From: Psychrobacter celer
GTDB lineage: Bacteria; Pseudomonadota; Gammaproteobacteria; Pseudomonadales; Moraxellaceae
Length of the DNA: 64,000 bases
Direction of reading: 5' to 3'
NCBI RefSeq assembly: GCF_016107555.1
Contig: NZ_JABASU010000006.1
Location: 87,530-151,529 of the forward strand
The notes beneath the pieces were generated by a model. It made no database searches. It was not told the DNA's origin and saw only the letters and a program-made list of their open reading frames with translations. Each line of letters starts with the position of its first letter. The first letter of the stretch is position 1. This document shows, piece after piece, positions 28,038 to 37,799 of this stretch. The position numbers were made by a program, and so were the translations under genes.

Positions 28038-28535
28038 TTACATGATTTGAATGCCAGTCACCCCAGGCGGGGTTACTTTAAAGACTTTGACCTTAAACAA
28101 TACCGATTGGCCGGCCAGCGGATGGTTAAAATCGACCTCAATCTCATCCTCATTAATCGCGCTAATAATACCGGGTAAGGTGTTTTTGCCTTTATCCTCA
28201 AACTCAACCATCATGCCGACTTCTGGATGATCGGCGATAAGAGCAAACTGCGGACGGCTAAAGTGCTGAACGTTGTCAGGGTTCCACTCACCAAATGCCT
28301 GCTCTGGCTCAAGGTGAGCTGTGCGCGTGTCGCCTGCGCGTAGATTCATAAGTACTTGCTCAAACCCTGGCAACAAGCTTTCATCGCCGACCGTCAGCGT
28401 CACTGGTGCCTCACGGCCAAAGGTGGAGTCAATCACCGTGCCGTTTTCTAATGAAACTTCAAAGTGTAGGCTAACAAGGCTACCAAAGGTGATGCGCGTG
28501 TCTTCGTTGGGGTTGATAAATTGTGATTCAGTCAT
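28038..28535 (-). CDS. fkpB: FKBP-type peptidyl-prolyl isomerase, SlpA/FkpB type
   Basis: 165 residues from the internal ATG (MTESQFINPNEDTRITFGSLVSLHFEVSLENG); the upstream 69-bp extension lacks family match. An SlyD-like FKBP domain with the inserted chaperone flap: VIDSTFGREAPVTLTVGDESLLPGFEQVL, then EPEQAFGEWNPDNVQHFSR. It lacks the His-rich metal tail of SlyD, which supports SlpA/FkpB. In gammaproteobacteria this gene usually follows lspA in ileS-lspA-fkpB-ispH; here it is 1.7 kb away, with a cold-shock fusion gene and a macrodomain gene in between. Confidence 0.92.
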   Translation of the reverse strand: MTESQFINPNEDTRITFGSLVSLHFEVSLENGTVIDSTFGREAPVTLTVGDESLLPGFEQVLMNLRAGDTRTAHLEPEQAFGEWNPDNVQHFSRPQFALIADHPEVGMMVEFEDKGKNTLPGIISAINEDEIEVDFNHPLAGQSVLFKVKVFKVTPPGVTGIQIM

Positions 28536-28659
28536 AATCAAAAGCCAGTTGTCGTAAATATAATAGAGAAATGATAAGTCATTTTGCTGGGTGTGTAAGC
28601 GCAAATAGTGTAACGCAAATGGTGTAATATATCTGCCATATCTTAAATAGGGCAGAATT

Positions 28660-29331
28660 ATGGCAAGTCAAGCACCCAGCAAGCAACAGGGACACGTGCA
28701 TAAATGGCAAGACGACAAAGGCTTTGGTTTTATTGAAACATCAAGCGGGGCGTCGCTGTTTTTTCACATTAGTGAGTTTAGAGCGCAGCGCCGTCCTGAG
28801 GTTGGTGAAGCGGTGGTCTTTGATGTCGGACAAGATAGCCAAGGTCGCCTGCAAGCCAGACAAGTCCAAGAGCTGAGCTTTGTCCAACAAAAAATGGCAG
28901 AAAAAAACCGCCAAATCCGTCAGCGTAATCGCAAACGTAATGCCCAAGCAGAATTTGCAGCAGGGCAAAAGAAACGTTTGTTTCTTGGTATTGGTTTTTA
29001 TGGGGTTTTAATTTTATTGGCGGCAACTCAAAAGCTCAGCTGGCTGGTGGTGGCATGGTACGCTGTGCTAGGCATCGTCACTTATATTACTTATGCCAAA
29101 GACAAAGCTGCTGCTCAAAATGGCGATTGGCGCACGCCTGAGTCGACGCTGCATATACTAAGCGCACTTGGCGGCTGGGTCGGCGCATTGGTAGCACAGA
29201 CGTATTTGCGCCACAAATCACAAAAGCCTGAGTTTCGTATCGTTTATTATTTAACGGTTATTATCAACTTAGCAGGATTACTCTTTGTCATCATGGGCGG
29301 CGGGCTAGCGCTTTTAAGCGAATTAGGATAA
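28660..29331 (+). CDS. Cold-shock domain fused to DUF1294 membrane domain
   Basis: 223 residues. N-terminal CSD: GHVHKWQDDKGFGFIETSSGASLFFHISEF, keeping the RNP1 (KGFGFI) and RNP2 (LFFHIS) nucleic-acid-binding motifs. A basic helical linker KMAEKNRQIRQRNRKRNAQAEF follows. The C-terminal half (residues 105-223) is DUF1294, with about four hydrophobic segments and the signature KDKAAAQNGDWRTPESTLHILSALGGWVGAL. Known architecture, function undetermined; an RNA-binding domain tethered to the inner membrane is the straightforward reading. Transcribed alone, divergent from fkpB. Confidence 0.9.
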   Translation: MASQAPSKQQGHVHKWQDDKGFGFIETSSGASLFFHISEFRAQRRPEVGEAVVFDVGQDSQGRLQARQVQELSFVQQKMAEKNRQIRQRNRKRNAQAEFAAGQKKRLFLGIGFYGVLILLAATQKLSWLVVAWYAVLGIVTYITYAKDKAAAQNGDWRTPESTLHILSALGGWVGALVAQTYLRHKSQKPEFRIVYYLTVIINLAGLLFVIMGGGLALLSELG

Positions 29332-29340
29332 AGCGTTAAA

Positions 29341-29982
29341 CTAAATCTGCGCCAGTATTTGCTTATACACAGCGGCATCTGAGGCAGAAAAACAGCAAAA
29401 AATCACGTCGTGAATGGAAAAGCCATCCATCTGTTCTAAGCCATTTTGCACATATGCTATGACTGTATCGATTGCAATCTTAGCTGCCTTATCAATGGGG
29501 TAGCCGTAGACGCCGGTACTAATAGAAGGGAAGGCAATACTGCTGAGACCGTGTTGCGCTGCCAAATCTAAAGACTTTTGATAACAGCTGGCCAGTAGTG
29601 CTTGCTCATTACTACGACCGCCATGCCAGATAGGGCCTACCGTATGAATCACGTACTGACAAGGCAAATCAAATGCTGGGCTGATTTTGGCATCACCAGT
29701 TTGGCAGCCATTTAATGTACGGCAATACTCAAGCAGCTTAGGCCCTGCTGCTCGATGAATCGCACCATCGACACCGCCGCCACCGAGCAAGCTTTTGTTA
29801 GCCGCATTGACAATGGCATCGACATGCAACGTGGTAATATCCGTCTGTAACACTGATAGGGTCACGCTGTGAGTACCACTGCTGTTACCATTATAGTCAT
29901 TAGACACTGACAGCTGCTTTTGAGCAATAGGCGTTATTTTGCTATTCGTCATTTGATTGTTCGTCACTTGATTGTTAGGCAT
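29341..29982 (-). CDS. Macrodomain protein, probable O-acetyl-ADP-ribose deacetylase (YmdB type)
   Basis: 213 residues from the ATG with an AAGGA site. Macrodomain signatures: [29 protein letters not shown] (Asn/Asp for ADP-ribose), [13 protein letters not shown] and [14 protein letters not shown]. Such proteins hydrolyse O-acetyl-ADP-ribose or remove mono-ADP-ribose from proteins or nucleic acids. The N-terminal 40 residues are Asn/Ser/Thr-rich and not part of the fold. Downstream of the lspA terminator, so transcribed separately from lspA. Confidence 0.92.
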   Translation of the reverse strand: MPNNQVTNNQMTNSKITPIAQKQLSVSNDYNGNSSGTHSVTLSVLQTDITTLHVDAIVNAANKSLLGGGGVDGAIHRAAGPKLLEYCRTLNGCQTGDAKISPAFDLPCQYVIHTVGPIWHGGRSNEQALLASCYQKSLDLAAQHGLSSIAFPSISTGVYGYPIDKAAKIAIDTVIAYVQNGLEQMDGFSIHDVIFCCFSASDAAVYKQILAQI

Positions 29983-30051
29983 GGCTATATCCTTTTTATA
30001 GTGAACGTATGGTACTTTAGCGATAAATATCAATAGTTACAATCTACAAAA

Positions 30052-30087
30052 ACACAAAAAAATAGGCCACCATTTGGTAGCCTATTG
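30052..30087 (-). terminator. Terminator of the ileS-lspA operon
   Basis: On the minus strand AATAGGCTACCA / TGGTGGCCTATT (11 of 12 paired, 3-base loop) is followed by seven T residues. A palindromic repeat lies between it and the lspA stop codon. Confidence 0.8.
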
Positions 30088-30104
30088 ATAACCCTGTTGT
30101 TTTT

Positions 30105-30250
30105 AGGATGTGTCCTCACTATAGTCGATAGTCATCTAGATGCGTTAAAAATAGCTGACTAATATTTCGATACTATCTGCGCTATTTTCGTTGTTTGATT
30201 GCAATGTTTTGCGGCCATTTATCTCATTTTTAAAATGAGAGCATGCCCTA
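30105..30250. repeat. Palindromic intergenic repeat, GGGCGTGTCCTCATTTT family, copy 2 (long form)
   Basis: Ends TAGGATGTGTCCTCA and AAAATGAGAGCATGCCCTA are inverted and related to the other copies. The 110-bp interior starts with CTATAGTCGATAGTCATCT, sharing GATAGTCATCT with copy 1. It lies in the trailer of the ileS-lspA transcript. Confidence 0.65.
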
Positions 30251-30258
30251 ATGTTATA

Positions 30259-30897
30259 TTATTTAGGGCTGCGCTTACCTTCCAAAAACAGCATGTCGAT
30301 GACAATGAACACGACGCCGATACAGATAGCAATATCGGCAATATTAAAAATCGGATAATGCCACACATCAGCATAATGTACATGAATAAAGTCAATCACA
30401 TGACCATGTAGCAAGCGATCAATCAGGTTGCCAATGGCACCGCCAAGCACCAGCGCAAGGCCTGTCGATAGCAGCTTGGCTTGCCGTGGTGCTTTGATTA
30501 GATAGCCGATCAAAAACAGCGACATCACCAGCGCCAGTCCCGCAAAAAACCACTTTTGCCAGCCGCCTGCATCGGCCAAAAAGCTAAACGCGGCGCCATA
30601 GTTGTAAGCCAGTGTCCAGTTGAGAAACGGCTCTAACACTGGCACAGGCTCAAGAAAATTGAGCGTGGTCTCAGCCAGCCATTTGCTCCACTGGTCGATG
30701 ATGATCACCACCAGCGATAACGCATACCACATAAAGGCGCGACTGCCATTGGCGACCATCTTAGGGGTCTTAGTTAGGCGACCTCTAGGTGTCGATGAGC
30801 TGCCAGTGGTTGCATGTGCAGGCTTGGGGGAGCCGTCGGCCTCAACTTGCGGCGACTTGTGAGGTGAGTCTGACGGGTTAGGCGCAGAATTAGGCAT
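30259..30897 (-). CDS. lspA: Lipoprotein signal peptidase (signal peptidase II)
   Basis: 212 residues; inner-membrane aspartyl protease cleaving prolipoproteins before the lipidated Cys. Four TM helices. The catalytic Asp pair lies in [16 protein letters not shown] and [11 protein letters not shown]. The first 47 residues (Pro/Ser/Lys-rich, [22 protein letters not shown]) are an extension absent from typical LspA (about 165 residues). The ATG at 30897 overlaps the ileS stop by 8 bases, so translation is probably coupled. An internal start at [14 protein letters not shown] would give a normal-length enzyme. Confidence 0.95.
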   Translation of the reverse strand: MPNSAPNPSDSPHKSPQVEADGSPKPAHATTGSSSTPRGRLTKTPKMVANGSRAFMWYALSLVVIIIDQWSKWLAETTLNFLEPVPVLEPFLNWTLAYNYGAAFSFLADAGGWQKWFFAGLALVMSLFLIGYLIKAPRQAKLLSTGLALVLGGAIGNLIDRLLHGHVIDFIHVHYADVWHYPIFNIADIAICIGVVFIVIDMLFLEGKRSPK

Positions 30898-33751
30898 AGT
30901 GGCGCACCTCGCCTGTACCGCTCACGTTGGTCACGCAGCGCGCGCATAGCTCAGGATGGGCGCTATCGACGCCGATGTCATCACGGATATGCCAGCAGCG
31001 TACGCACTTGGTACCTGTGGCTGCACTCACTTTGACCTGCAAGTCGCTTGACTCATCGGCATGGCTCTCTGCTGATACTGAGCCAGTATCTACGCTCTGA
31101 GCAGGGGCTTCACTCATCGGCTGCAGGGTCGCGCTACTGGTAATCAAGACAAAACGTAGCTCTTCGCCAAGCTTGGCCAAGCTCTCTTGCATCGCGCCGC
31201 TGGCATACAGATCGACGCCCGCTGATAAGTTGGCATTGATGATTTTTTCGCCGCGCGCTGTTTCGATATGTTTGTTGACGATGTCTTTGGCCTGCATGAT
31301 GCGTTGCCAGTCGTCGCTTGTGATGGCGCTCAGCTCAAATGCTGGGAAGGTGTACCACGCTTGGGTAAACACATAACCTGCGTCTTGTCCGTTTTTGCCT
31401 TCTAGTACTTCCCACGCTTCTTGGGCCGTAAAGGACAAGATAGGCGTGATCCAGCGAATCAGCGCATGAGCGATATGATAAATCGCCGTCTGAGCAGAGC
31501 GGCGCGGCTGTCCATCAGTCTGAGTGGTGTACTGGCGATCTTTGATGATATCTAAATAAAAGCTGCCCAAGTCTTGCGAGCAAAACGCGGTGACGTGCTG
31601 GGTGACTTGGTGAAAGTCCATCGCATCATAAGCGCTGATGATTTGTGCTTGCACGGTTTGCGCGCGCTCAATGATGAATTTATCAAGGCTGACCAGCTCA
31701 TCCATCGCCACGCTGTTGGTCGCTGGATCAAAGTCATCAGTATTGGCAAGCAAAAAGCGCAAGGTGTTACGGATACGGCGATACATGTCAATCGCGCCCT
31801 TAAACACGGTCTTACCCGCGCTCATCTCATAACGATAATCACTTGAGGCAATCCATAAGCGCAGCATGTCCGCGCCCGTTTTGTTGATCTCGTCTTGCGG
31901 GGTGATGATGTTGCCAAGCGACTTACTCATCTTGCGGCCGTTTTCATCTACCACAAAACCATGGGTCAATACTTGCTTAAATGGTGGACGCTCGTACATC
32001 GCCTCTGAGGTCAGTAGGGAAGTCTGGAACCAGCCGCGATGCTGATCTGAGCCCTCTAAGTACATATCCGCTGGGTTGGTCAGCTCATCGCGCTGCTCAA
32101 GTACAGCAAAATGCGTGGTCCCTGAGTCAAACCATACGTCTAGCGTGTCGGTCGCTTTGTCATAGTCAGCAGCCTCATCACCCAAAAAGTCCTCACAGCT
32201 GGCATCAAACCACGCTTCCACGCCGCCATCAGCGATTTTTTGTGCCGCCACTTCCATCAGCTCCAGCGTGTTTGGATGCAGCTCACCGGTTTCTTTATGC
32301 GTAAAGAAAGTGATTGGCACGCCCCAAGTACGCTGGCGTGAGATACACCAGTCAGGACGGTCAGTCATCATCGCCTCGATGCGGTTTTGTCCCCAAGCGG
32401 GCGTCCATTTGACCGTTGGAATATCAGCAAGCGCTCGCTCGCGTAAGCCTTTGGCTTCCATATTGATAAACCACTGCGGGGTGGCGCGGAAGATAATCGG
32501 CGACTTGTGACGCCAGCAATGCGGGTAACTGTGCTCGATTTTAGTATGGCTGACGAGGTGGCCGTTTTCGTGCAAGGTGGCGATGATTTTTGGGTTGGCT
32601 TTATAGATATGCTCTCCGGCAAATATCGCAGCGCTGTCTAAATACACACCCGTACCGCCCACAGGGTTTTCAACCGGCAAGTTATATTTTAGGCCAACGA
32701 TATAATCGTCAAGACCATGACCGGGCGCGGTATGGACGAGGCCTGTACCGCTATCGGTGGTGACGTGATCGCCTAGGATAAGCGGCACTTGACGCTCGCT
32801 AATCAGTGGATGCTGGGCGTGCAGACCTTCAAGCTTGCGTCCTGATACGGTCGCCAAGATACCTTTGTGGTCAAGCTTTAGCTCGGTCAGCGCAGTTTCG
32901 ATCAAGTCTGTCGCCAATAAAAAATGGCCTTTGTCTGTTGCCACCACGCTATAGTCGTGCTCAGGATGCACGGCAATGGCTTGGTTGGCAGGCAGCGTCC
33001 ATGGCGTCGTCGTCCAAATGATGGCAGCAATACTGCCGTCGATGCCATTTAGCGCCTCTACCTTGTCGGTATCCACTATATCAAAGCTGACATAAATGGC
33101 GTCAGAGACTTTGTCTTGGTATTCCACTTCGGCTTCGGCGAGGGCAGAGCTACAGTCCAAGCACCAGTTTACAGGCTTCATACCGCGAGTTACGTGACCA
33201 TTATCATAGATTTTTGCAAGTGCACGGACGATATTGGCTTCCTGCGCAAAGTTCATGGTGAGATAGGGGTTGTCCCAATCACCAAAAACGCCCAGACGTT
33301 TAAAGTCGGCTTTTTGTAGCTCGATCTGGGTGCGGGCATACTCGCGGCACAGACCACGAAACTCAGTAGCCGAGACTTTTTGACCGACTTTGCCGACCTT
33401 GGTTTCGACTTTTTGTTCGATAGGTAGGCCATGACAATCCCAACCAGGAACATAAGGCGCATCAAACCCCGACAGCGTTTTTGACTTAACGATGATATCT
33501 TTTAAAACCTTATTGACCGCATGACCTAAGTGAATCTGACCGTTGGCATAAGGAGGGCCATCATGCAAAATATACTTTGGCGCACCTGTGCGCGCCTTAC
33601 GAATTTTGCCATAGACATCATCGGCTTCCCACGCCGCTAGCCAGTCAGGCTCGCGTTTGGCGAGGTTTGCACGCATGGCAAACGGGGTGTCGGCGAGGTT
33701 TAATGTATCTTTATAATCGTGGCTTGGGGTGTCGGTGCTTTTGTCAGTCAT
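30890..33751 (-). CDS. ileS: Isoleucyl-tRNA synthetase
   Basis: 953 residues, class Ia synthetase. The HIGH motif appears as [16 protein letters not shown], then the CP1 editing domain ([37 protein letters not shown]), KMSKS as [10 protein letters not shown], the anticodon-binding domain, and a C-terminal zinc ribbon [12 protein letters not shown]...CARC. Residues about 880-915 between the anticodon region and the zinc ribbon are a low-complexity Ser/Glu insertion. It forms an operon with lspA, with overlapping reading frames. Confidence 0.98.
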   Translation of the reverse strand: MTDKSTDTPSHDYKDTLNLADTPFAMRANLAKREPDWLAAWEADDVYGKIRKARTGAPKYILHDGPPYANGQIHLGHAVNKVLKDIIVKSKTLSGFDAPYVPGWDCHGLPIEQKVETKVGKVGQKVSATEFRGLCREYARTQIELQKADFKRLGVFGDWDNPYLTMNFAQEANIVRALAKIYDNGHVTRGMKPVNWCLDCSSALAEAEVEYQDKVSDAIYVSFDIVDTDKVEALNGIDGSIAAIIWTTTPWTLPANQAIAVHPEHDYSVVATDKGHFLLATDLIETALTELKLDHKGILATVSGRKLEGLHAQHPLISERQVPLILGDHVTTDSGTGLVHTAPGHGLDDYIVGLKYNLPVENPVGGTGVYLDSAAIFAGEHIYKANPKIIATLHENGHLVSHTKIEHSYPHCWRHKSPIIFRATPQWFINMEAKGLRERALADIPTVKWTPAWGQNRIEAMMTDRPDWCISRQRTWGVPITFFTHKETGELHPNTLELMEVAAQKIADGGVEAWFDASCEDFLGDEAADYDKATDTLDVWFDSGTTHFAVLEQRDELTNPADMYLEGSDQHRGWFQTSLLTSEAMYERPPFKQVLTHGFVVDENGRKMSKSLGNIITPQDEINKTGADMLRLWIASSDYRYEMSAGKTVFKGAIDMYRRIRNTLRFLLANTDDFDPATNSVAMDELVSLDKFIIERAQTVQAQIISAYDAMDFHQVTQHVTAFCSQDLGSFYLDIIKDRQYTTQTDGQPRRSAQTAIYHIAHALIRWITPILSFTAQEAWEVLEGKNGQDAGYVFTQAWYTFPAFELSAITSDDWQRIMQAKDIVNKHIETARGEKIINANLSAGVDLYASGAMQESLAKLGEELRFVLITSSATLQPMSEAPAQSVDTGSVSAESHADESSDLQVKVSAATGTKCVRCWHIRDDIGVDSAHPELCARCVTNVSGTGEVRHYA

Positions 33752-34160
33752 AAAAGGTATCTTATAAAATGATGGTTAGAAGTGGGAGAAAGAGCCGAGT
33801 ACATGCTGATCTAAAATAGCGTGCGGATGTTACGTGAACGCTACGCTTACTGTGTCACTATTAATACTGGTATTTGGCTGCGGCGCTAGTTAGTAATATA
33901 GCGGCTTCCAACTACAATCACTTTATGTCGTCACAAGCAGATAAAAGCGTCTGCCTACATCATAAATACTAATGAGATGATTGCAATACCATATACCGAT
34001 ATCAAAATAATAAGAAAAGTGGCGATAATAATGACAGCTATTATATGACAAAACCAGTGGGGTAAAAAGAGCTGGCCGGTATCGTCCTGTTTTTAGCCAA
34101 AACCAATAGTTTATACCATCAAACCAAGACTAAAAAAGAACAAGGCTAAAAAAATAAGAA
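33752..34160. other. Intergenic region upstream of ileS
   Basis: 409 bp, AT-rich, between ileS and the thioredoxin-like gene. The usual upstream partner ribF is not here. I see no ORF, tRNA or strong hairpin; the ileS promoter should lie in the left part. Confidence 0.4.
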
Positions 34161-34712
34161 CTAAAAAACCGATGACAGCCATAAGCGTAGTTTTAGTGAC
34201 CACAATGGCTGGATGCCCGTTAGACCTTGCGCCATTTCACCCTCTTTTAAGATGACATAAGAGGGCGTTACTTGTCCTTGCCAGTCAGCGAAGATTGCGC
34301 CGTCTTCGTCGTTGATAGTGGTGAAGCGGTATTTGTGTTCGCTCAGGTAGCTATGTAGCGTTTGATCAGAGCCTGACTGGATCGCAATAGTCACCACCGG
34401 GTAGTCATTGGCCGCCGCGAGCGTGTCTATGGTCGGCGAGGTCACACGGCAAACAGGGCACCACGTTCCCCAAAAGTACACCAGCGCGGGCTTATCGTTA
34501 CTGAGCGCCGCCAAGTCAATGCTTTGTCCTTGGTAATCGGTGAGCTGCAATTGCGGGTTGGCAGGCATGACTGGCTGACGCCACCAATTAACCGCGGTAT
34601 AAATGACGGCAAACATCAAGCCATATATCAGTATCGTCTTGATAAGCGACAGCGCTTTTTGCTGTGGCGTCTTTTTAGGTTTTGCTGCTGTGGTATCAGT
34701 ATCAGTTGTCAT
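34161..34712 (-). CDS. Membrane-anchored thioredoxin-like protein (ScsD/TlpA type)
   Basis: 183 residues. A signal anchor (LSLIKTILIYGLMFAVIYTAVNWW, residues 22-45) places the thioredoxin domain in the periplasm. The active site is WGTWCPVCR near residues 80-88, and the cis-Pro is in GQVTPSYVIL. It resembles ScsD/protein disulfide oxidoreductases implicated in copper tolerance or cytochrome c maturation; the other Scs genes are not present in the window. Its role as an oxidant or reductant cannot be decided from sequence. Confidence 0.88.
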   Translation of the reverse strand: MTTDTDTTAAKPKKTPQQKALSLIKTILIYGLMFAVIYTAVNWWRQPVMPANPQLQLTDYQGQSIDLAALSNDKPALVYFWGTWCPVCRVTSPTIDTLAAANDYPVVTIAIQSGSDQTLHSYLSEHKYRFTTINDEDGAIFADWQGQVTPSYVILKEGEMAQGLTGIQPLWSLKLRLWLSSVF

Positions 34713-34778
34713 AAGGGCTGCTTTTTATGCTTGTCATGGTATCAAAAAGTGTCTGGTCGCTGTTTATTATCGCGTGTG

Positions 34779-34830
34779 CTAGGCTGTGTCCTCATTTTTA
34801 TCACCATTTTTAAAATGAGGACATGCCTAG
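34779..34830. repeat. Palindromic intergenic repeat, GGGCGTGTCCTCATTTT family, copy 3 (compact)
   Basis: A 52-bp near-perfect palindrome bounded by CTAG: the left arm CTAGGCTGTGTCCTCATTTT is inverted against AAAATGAGGACATGCCTAG. It is upstream of the thioredoxin-like gene and next to the nitrilase-fusion terminator. Confidence 0.85.
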
Positions 34831-34837
34831 ATAAAAA

Positions 34838-34862
34838 TAAACGGCTGAATACTCAGCCGTAT
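34838..34862 (-). terminator. Terminator of the GNAT-nitrilase gene
   Basis: ACGGCTGA / TCAGCCGT with the 4-base loop ATAC, followed on the minus strand by TTTATTTTTAT. It lies about 100 bp downstream of the stop. Confidence 0.7.
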
Positions 34863-34962
34863 GATTCCTAAATGCTTTAAAACACCAATTCTTTAAAACA
34901 CTGTCAAAATATCGTCCATCGCTATTGCTGTACCGATTTTATGTCGGAGTGACGATAAGCGC

Positions 34963-36600
34963 TTAAGGTTTTTGTGCGCGGTCTTGTAGTGGGTCGCCGG
35001 TCAGCACGCTGCCTGTGTTTTCTCGGCGCTCGCTTGTGCTGAGCTTACTGGCTGGTACTTTCGACTTTCTCTTCCATTTTAGGCTAAACAAGTCATCGCG
35101 GCGGTCAAGCAAGTTATGTACCGAGCCTTCGTGACGAACGTGAGTCAGCTTGTCTAAGTTCACATCTGAGAAGAATACCATCTCCGTATTGGCAGTGGTT
35201 TCTGCCATAATGGCGTCATGAGGAAAGGCAAAATCTGATGGCGAAAAGATAGACGACTGGGCGTACTGAATATCTAAGCTCTCAACCTGTGGCAAGTTGC
35301 CAACAGAGCCGCAAATCATCACGTAGCATTCGTTTTCGATAGCGCGCGCTTGCGCACAGTGGCGTACGCGCAAGTAGCCATTTTGAGTGTCTGTCCAAAA
35401 TGGAACAAACAAAATATCCATATCATCGAGTGCCATGAGACGCGCAAGCTCTGGGAACTCAACGTCATAACAGACTAAAATACCAACGCGGCCGGCATCC
35501 GTATCAAATACTTTTACCTCATCGCCGCCCTCAATCACCCAAGCGCTACGCTCGTGGGGGGTGATATGAATTTTGCGCTGCTCTTCTACCGTCCCGTCAC
35601 GGCGACACAAGTAACTGATGTTATAGAGGGTATCGTTTTCATCGAGTAGCGGCATAGAGCCAGTGATGACGTTGACGTTATAGCTGACGGCTAAATGCGA
35701 GATTTCATTCTTAAACCATTCGGTATAATCTGCCAAAAAGCGAATGGCAACGTTTTGATCCGTCGACTCACAAAGCCCCATAAGTGGTGCATTAAAAAAC
35801 TCAGGCAGGCAAGCAAAGTCAGAGTTGTAGTCGGCCATGATATCGACAAAAAACTCCACTTGCTGTAGTAGCTCTTCAGGCGAGTCAACTTCACGCATTT
35901 GCCACTGAATACCGCCGATACGCACCTCTGACTTGCGGGTGCTGGGCTTGTATTCTTGTGGTTCATAATAGATATTGGCCCACTCAAGTAGTGTAGCAAA
36001 GCCCTTGGACTGGGCATCATCTGGTAGGTACGCGGTCAAAATACGCTTGACGATAAAGCCATTGGACAGCTGAAATGATAGCGCAGAGTCGTGAATCTCA
36101 CGAGACTCGACAGCATCGATATACTCGCCAGGGGTCAGGTCTTGGTGGTTGTGATAATTGGGAATACGGCCACCGGCCAAAATCGCGCGAAAGTTAAGCT
36201 GACGGCATAGCTCTTTGCGCGCATCATACAGCCGGCGTCCGAGGCGATACCCGCGATAGTCAGGGTCGATCAGTGCGTCCAAACCATAAATCGCATCGCC
36301 TTTTGGATTGTCTTTGATGATCTCTTTTTGTCCGATCAAATCGTCATAGGTATGCGGGTTAGAAAACTTGGCATAGTCAACGCGCATCGACAGCACGATG
36401 CCGATCAGCTGATCATGGTCAAACAGCGCAATCTGCCCTTCAGGAAAGGCGTCTATGAGCGTATGAATAGTGTTTTTTGACCATGCGCCGCCTAGGTTGG
36501 CGTAGACGCGATCCATCAAGGCTTTTAACTGGGGGTAGTCTTTTTTCTTAATCTCGGCAATCGTCAAATGAAAGTCGTCTGTTTTTTCAATCTTGCTCAT
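34963..36600 (-). CDS. GNAT acetyltransferase fused to a carbon-nitrogen hydrolase
   Basis: 545 residues. Residues 10-200 form a GNAT domain (DALIDPDYRGYRLGRRLYDARKEL is the acetyl-CoA loop). Residues 225-505 form a nitrilase-superfamily amidase with the Glu-Lys-Cys triad in CLPEFFNAPL, EEQRKIHITPHE and GILVCYDVEFPEL. The same two-domain architecture is widespread in bacteria, but its substrate is not established to my knowledge. The C-terminal 40 residues are basic and disordered. Monocistronic, with its own terminator. Confidence 0.92.
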   Translation of the reverse strand: MSKIEKTDDFHLTIAEIKKKDYPQLKALMDRVYANLGGAWSKNTIHTLIDAFPEGQIALFDHDQLIGIVLSMRVDYAKFSNPHTYDDLIGQKEIIKDNPKGDAIYGLDALIDPDYRGYRLGRRLYDARKELCRQLNFRAILAGGRIPNYHNHQDLTPGEYIDAVESREIHDSALSFQLSNGFIVKRILTAYLPDDAQSKGFATLLEWANIYYEPQEYKPSTRKSEVRIGGIQWQMREVDSPEELLQQVEFFVDIMADYNSDFACLPEFFNAPLMGLCESTDQNVAIRFLADYTEWFKNEISHLAVSYNVNVITGSMPLLDENDTLYNISYLCRRDGTVEEQRKIHITPHERSAWVIEGGDEVKVFDTDAGRVGILVCYDVEFPELARLMALDDMDILFVPFWTDTQNGYLRVRHCAQARAIENECYVMICGSVGNLPQVESLDIQYAQSSIFSPSDFAFPHDAIMAETTANTEMVFFSDVNLDKLTHVRHEGSVHNLLDRRDDLFSLKWKRKSKVPASKLSTSERRENTGSVLTGDPLQDRAQKP

Positions 36601-37067
36601 AAGGTTCCTATCTGCTGTTTTTATAAAAACTTTTCGTGTAACAAAAGCAATAAAAATATTTCCATATAGAGAATATTGTCGTTACAATCGTTTATTGCCA
36701 TGTTTACAATGGGTTAGAATGATATAGTCCATCTGATATAAAAATGATACAACGCTTCATTGAGCGACTAATAGCCATATATCTGATTTATTTGGATGCG
36801 ATTATACTCTTTCATCTGCCCTGCTGAATTTGCCAGTAGCGTTGTAGATATCGCGGTGCGTTTTCATCGTCATAAATGCTATATTGCTGGTTATGATAGC
36901 AAGTCACATGGGCAATGACAGTCTAACGTGGTAACTATTTGCTACGTTTTTGTGAGCCGGCTTTGATGTCAGTGATGTGCACTCAACTATTGTTATTACT
37001 CAAGCAGCGTTTTGTTTAGCTTATTCGCTTCGGCTATCGGCACAAGTGCCCCTTTAGGATTTTTATT
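36601..37067. other. Divergent intergenic region before the BLUF gene
   Basis: 467 bp between the leftward GNAT-nitrilase and the rightward BLUF gene, so both promoters lie here. AT-rich, with no ORF or clear repeat. AGGATTTTTATT just before 37068 is the likely BLUF ribosome binding site. Confidence 0.4.
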
Positions 37068-37697
37068 ATGCCCCTCACTCATACCACTGCATTTAGTCAA
37101 CTAGATAACATAGCAGATGATGCGTTGGTACAGTTGGTGTATGTCAGTAGTCTGACGCTGCGCTCGCGCTTAAGCGCTTCGATATTTGATGAAGTAGAAG
37201 GCCATGCGCAAGATTTTAATGAGCAGCATGGTATCACCGGCACGCTCTGTTATGGCAACGGCCATTTTTTGCAATGTATTGAAGGCGAGAAGGCCGAAGT
37301 GGCGGCGTTGACGCAGCGTATTTTTGCCGATCATCGCCACAAACATGTCGAGGTGCTGCTGTTAGGGCAGGTAAGTGGCCGCCGCTTTGCTGACTGGCGC
37401 ATGCGTTTGCTTTTTTTGGAGCGCTGGCTTTGGTCGCCTGCCACCAAGCAGCAGGCGGCGCAGTTGTCACCGTATCTGCCATTTGCGCCGCATGGCTGGT
37501 CGCCTGAGCGTACCGAACAGTTTTTGCAAATTATCAAAACCTTTGACACCCCGCCACATATCAAAGCCGCTGGTATTACTTATAATGCGCTGGGCAATAT
37601 GGTGCGTCATATCGCCGCCCCGCATCAAGCGTTTTTAGTGGTGCAAGGGTTTTTAAGTGTGCTATTAATCGTTGGTTTGATGCTGTTATATTTATAA
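37068..37697 (+). CDS. BLUF-domain blue-light photoreceptor with C-terminal membrane segment
   Basis: 209 residues. Residues 20-115 are a BLUF domain that binds FAD and senses blue light. All key positions occur at the spacing of AppA: Tyr25 (LVYVSS), Asn51 (DFNEQHGITG), Gln69 (HFLQCIEGE), Trp110 and Met112 (FADWRMRLL). The rest is about 70 residues of unknown helical sequence ending in a hydrophobic stretch of about 20 residues (FLVVQGFLSVLLIVGLMLLYL), which should anchor the protein at the inner membrane. No GGDEF, EAL or cyclase output domain, so it is a short BLUF acting through a partner. Monocistronic. Confidence 0.92.
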   Translation: MPLTHTTAFSQLDNIADDALVQLVYVSSLTLRSRLSASIFDEVEGHAQDFNEQHGITGTLCYGNGHFLQCIEGEKAEVAALTQRIFADHRHKHVEVLLLGQVSGRRFADWRMRLLFLERWLWSPATKQQAAQLSPYLPFAPHGWSPERTEQFLQIIKTFDTPPHIKAAGITYNALGNMVRHIAAPHQAFLVVQGFLSVLLIVGLMLLYL

Positions 37698-37725
37698 GCG
37701 GTGCTATTGTGCGAAAAGATAATAG

Positions 37726-37764
37726 AAAAATGACGCTAAACTCTGAGGTTTAGCGTCATTTTTT
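37726..37764. terminator. Bidirectional terminator between the BLUF and FAD-dehydrogenase genes
   Basis: Perfect inverted repeat AAAAATGACGCTAAAC / GTTTAGCGTCATTTTT with a 6-base loop, between convergent genes. Confidence 0.93.
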
Positions 37765-37799
37765 ATGGTTATAGATGGGTTGTTTTGATAAAAAACTTC

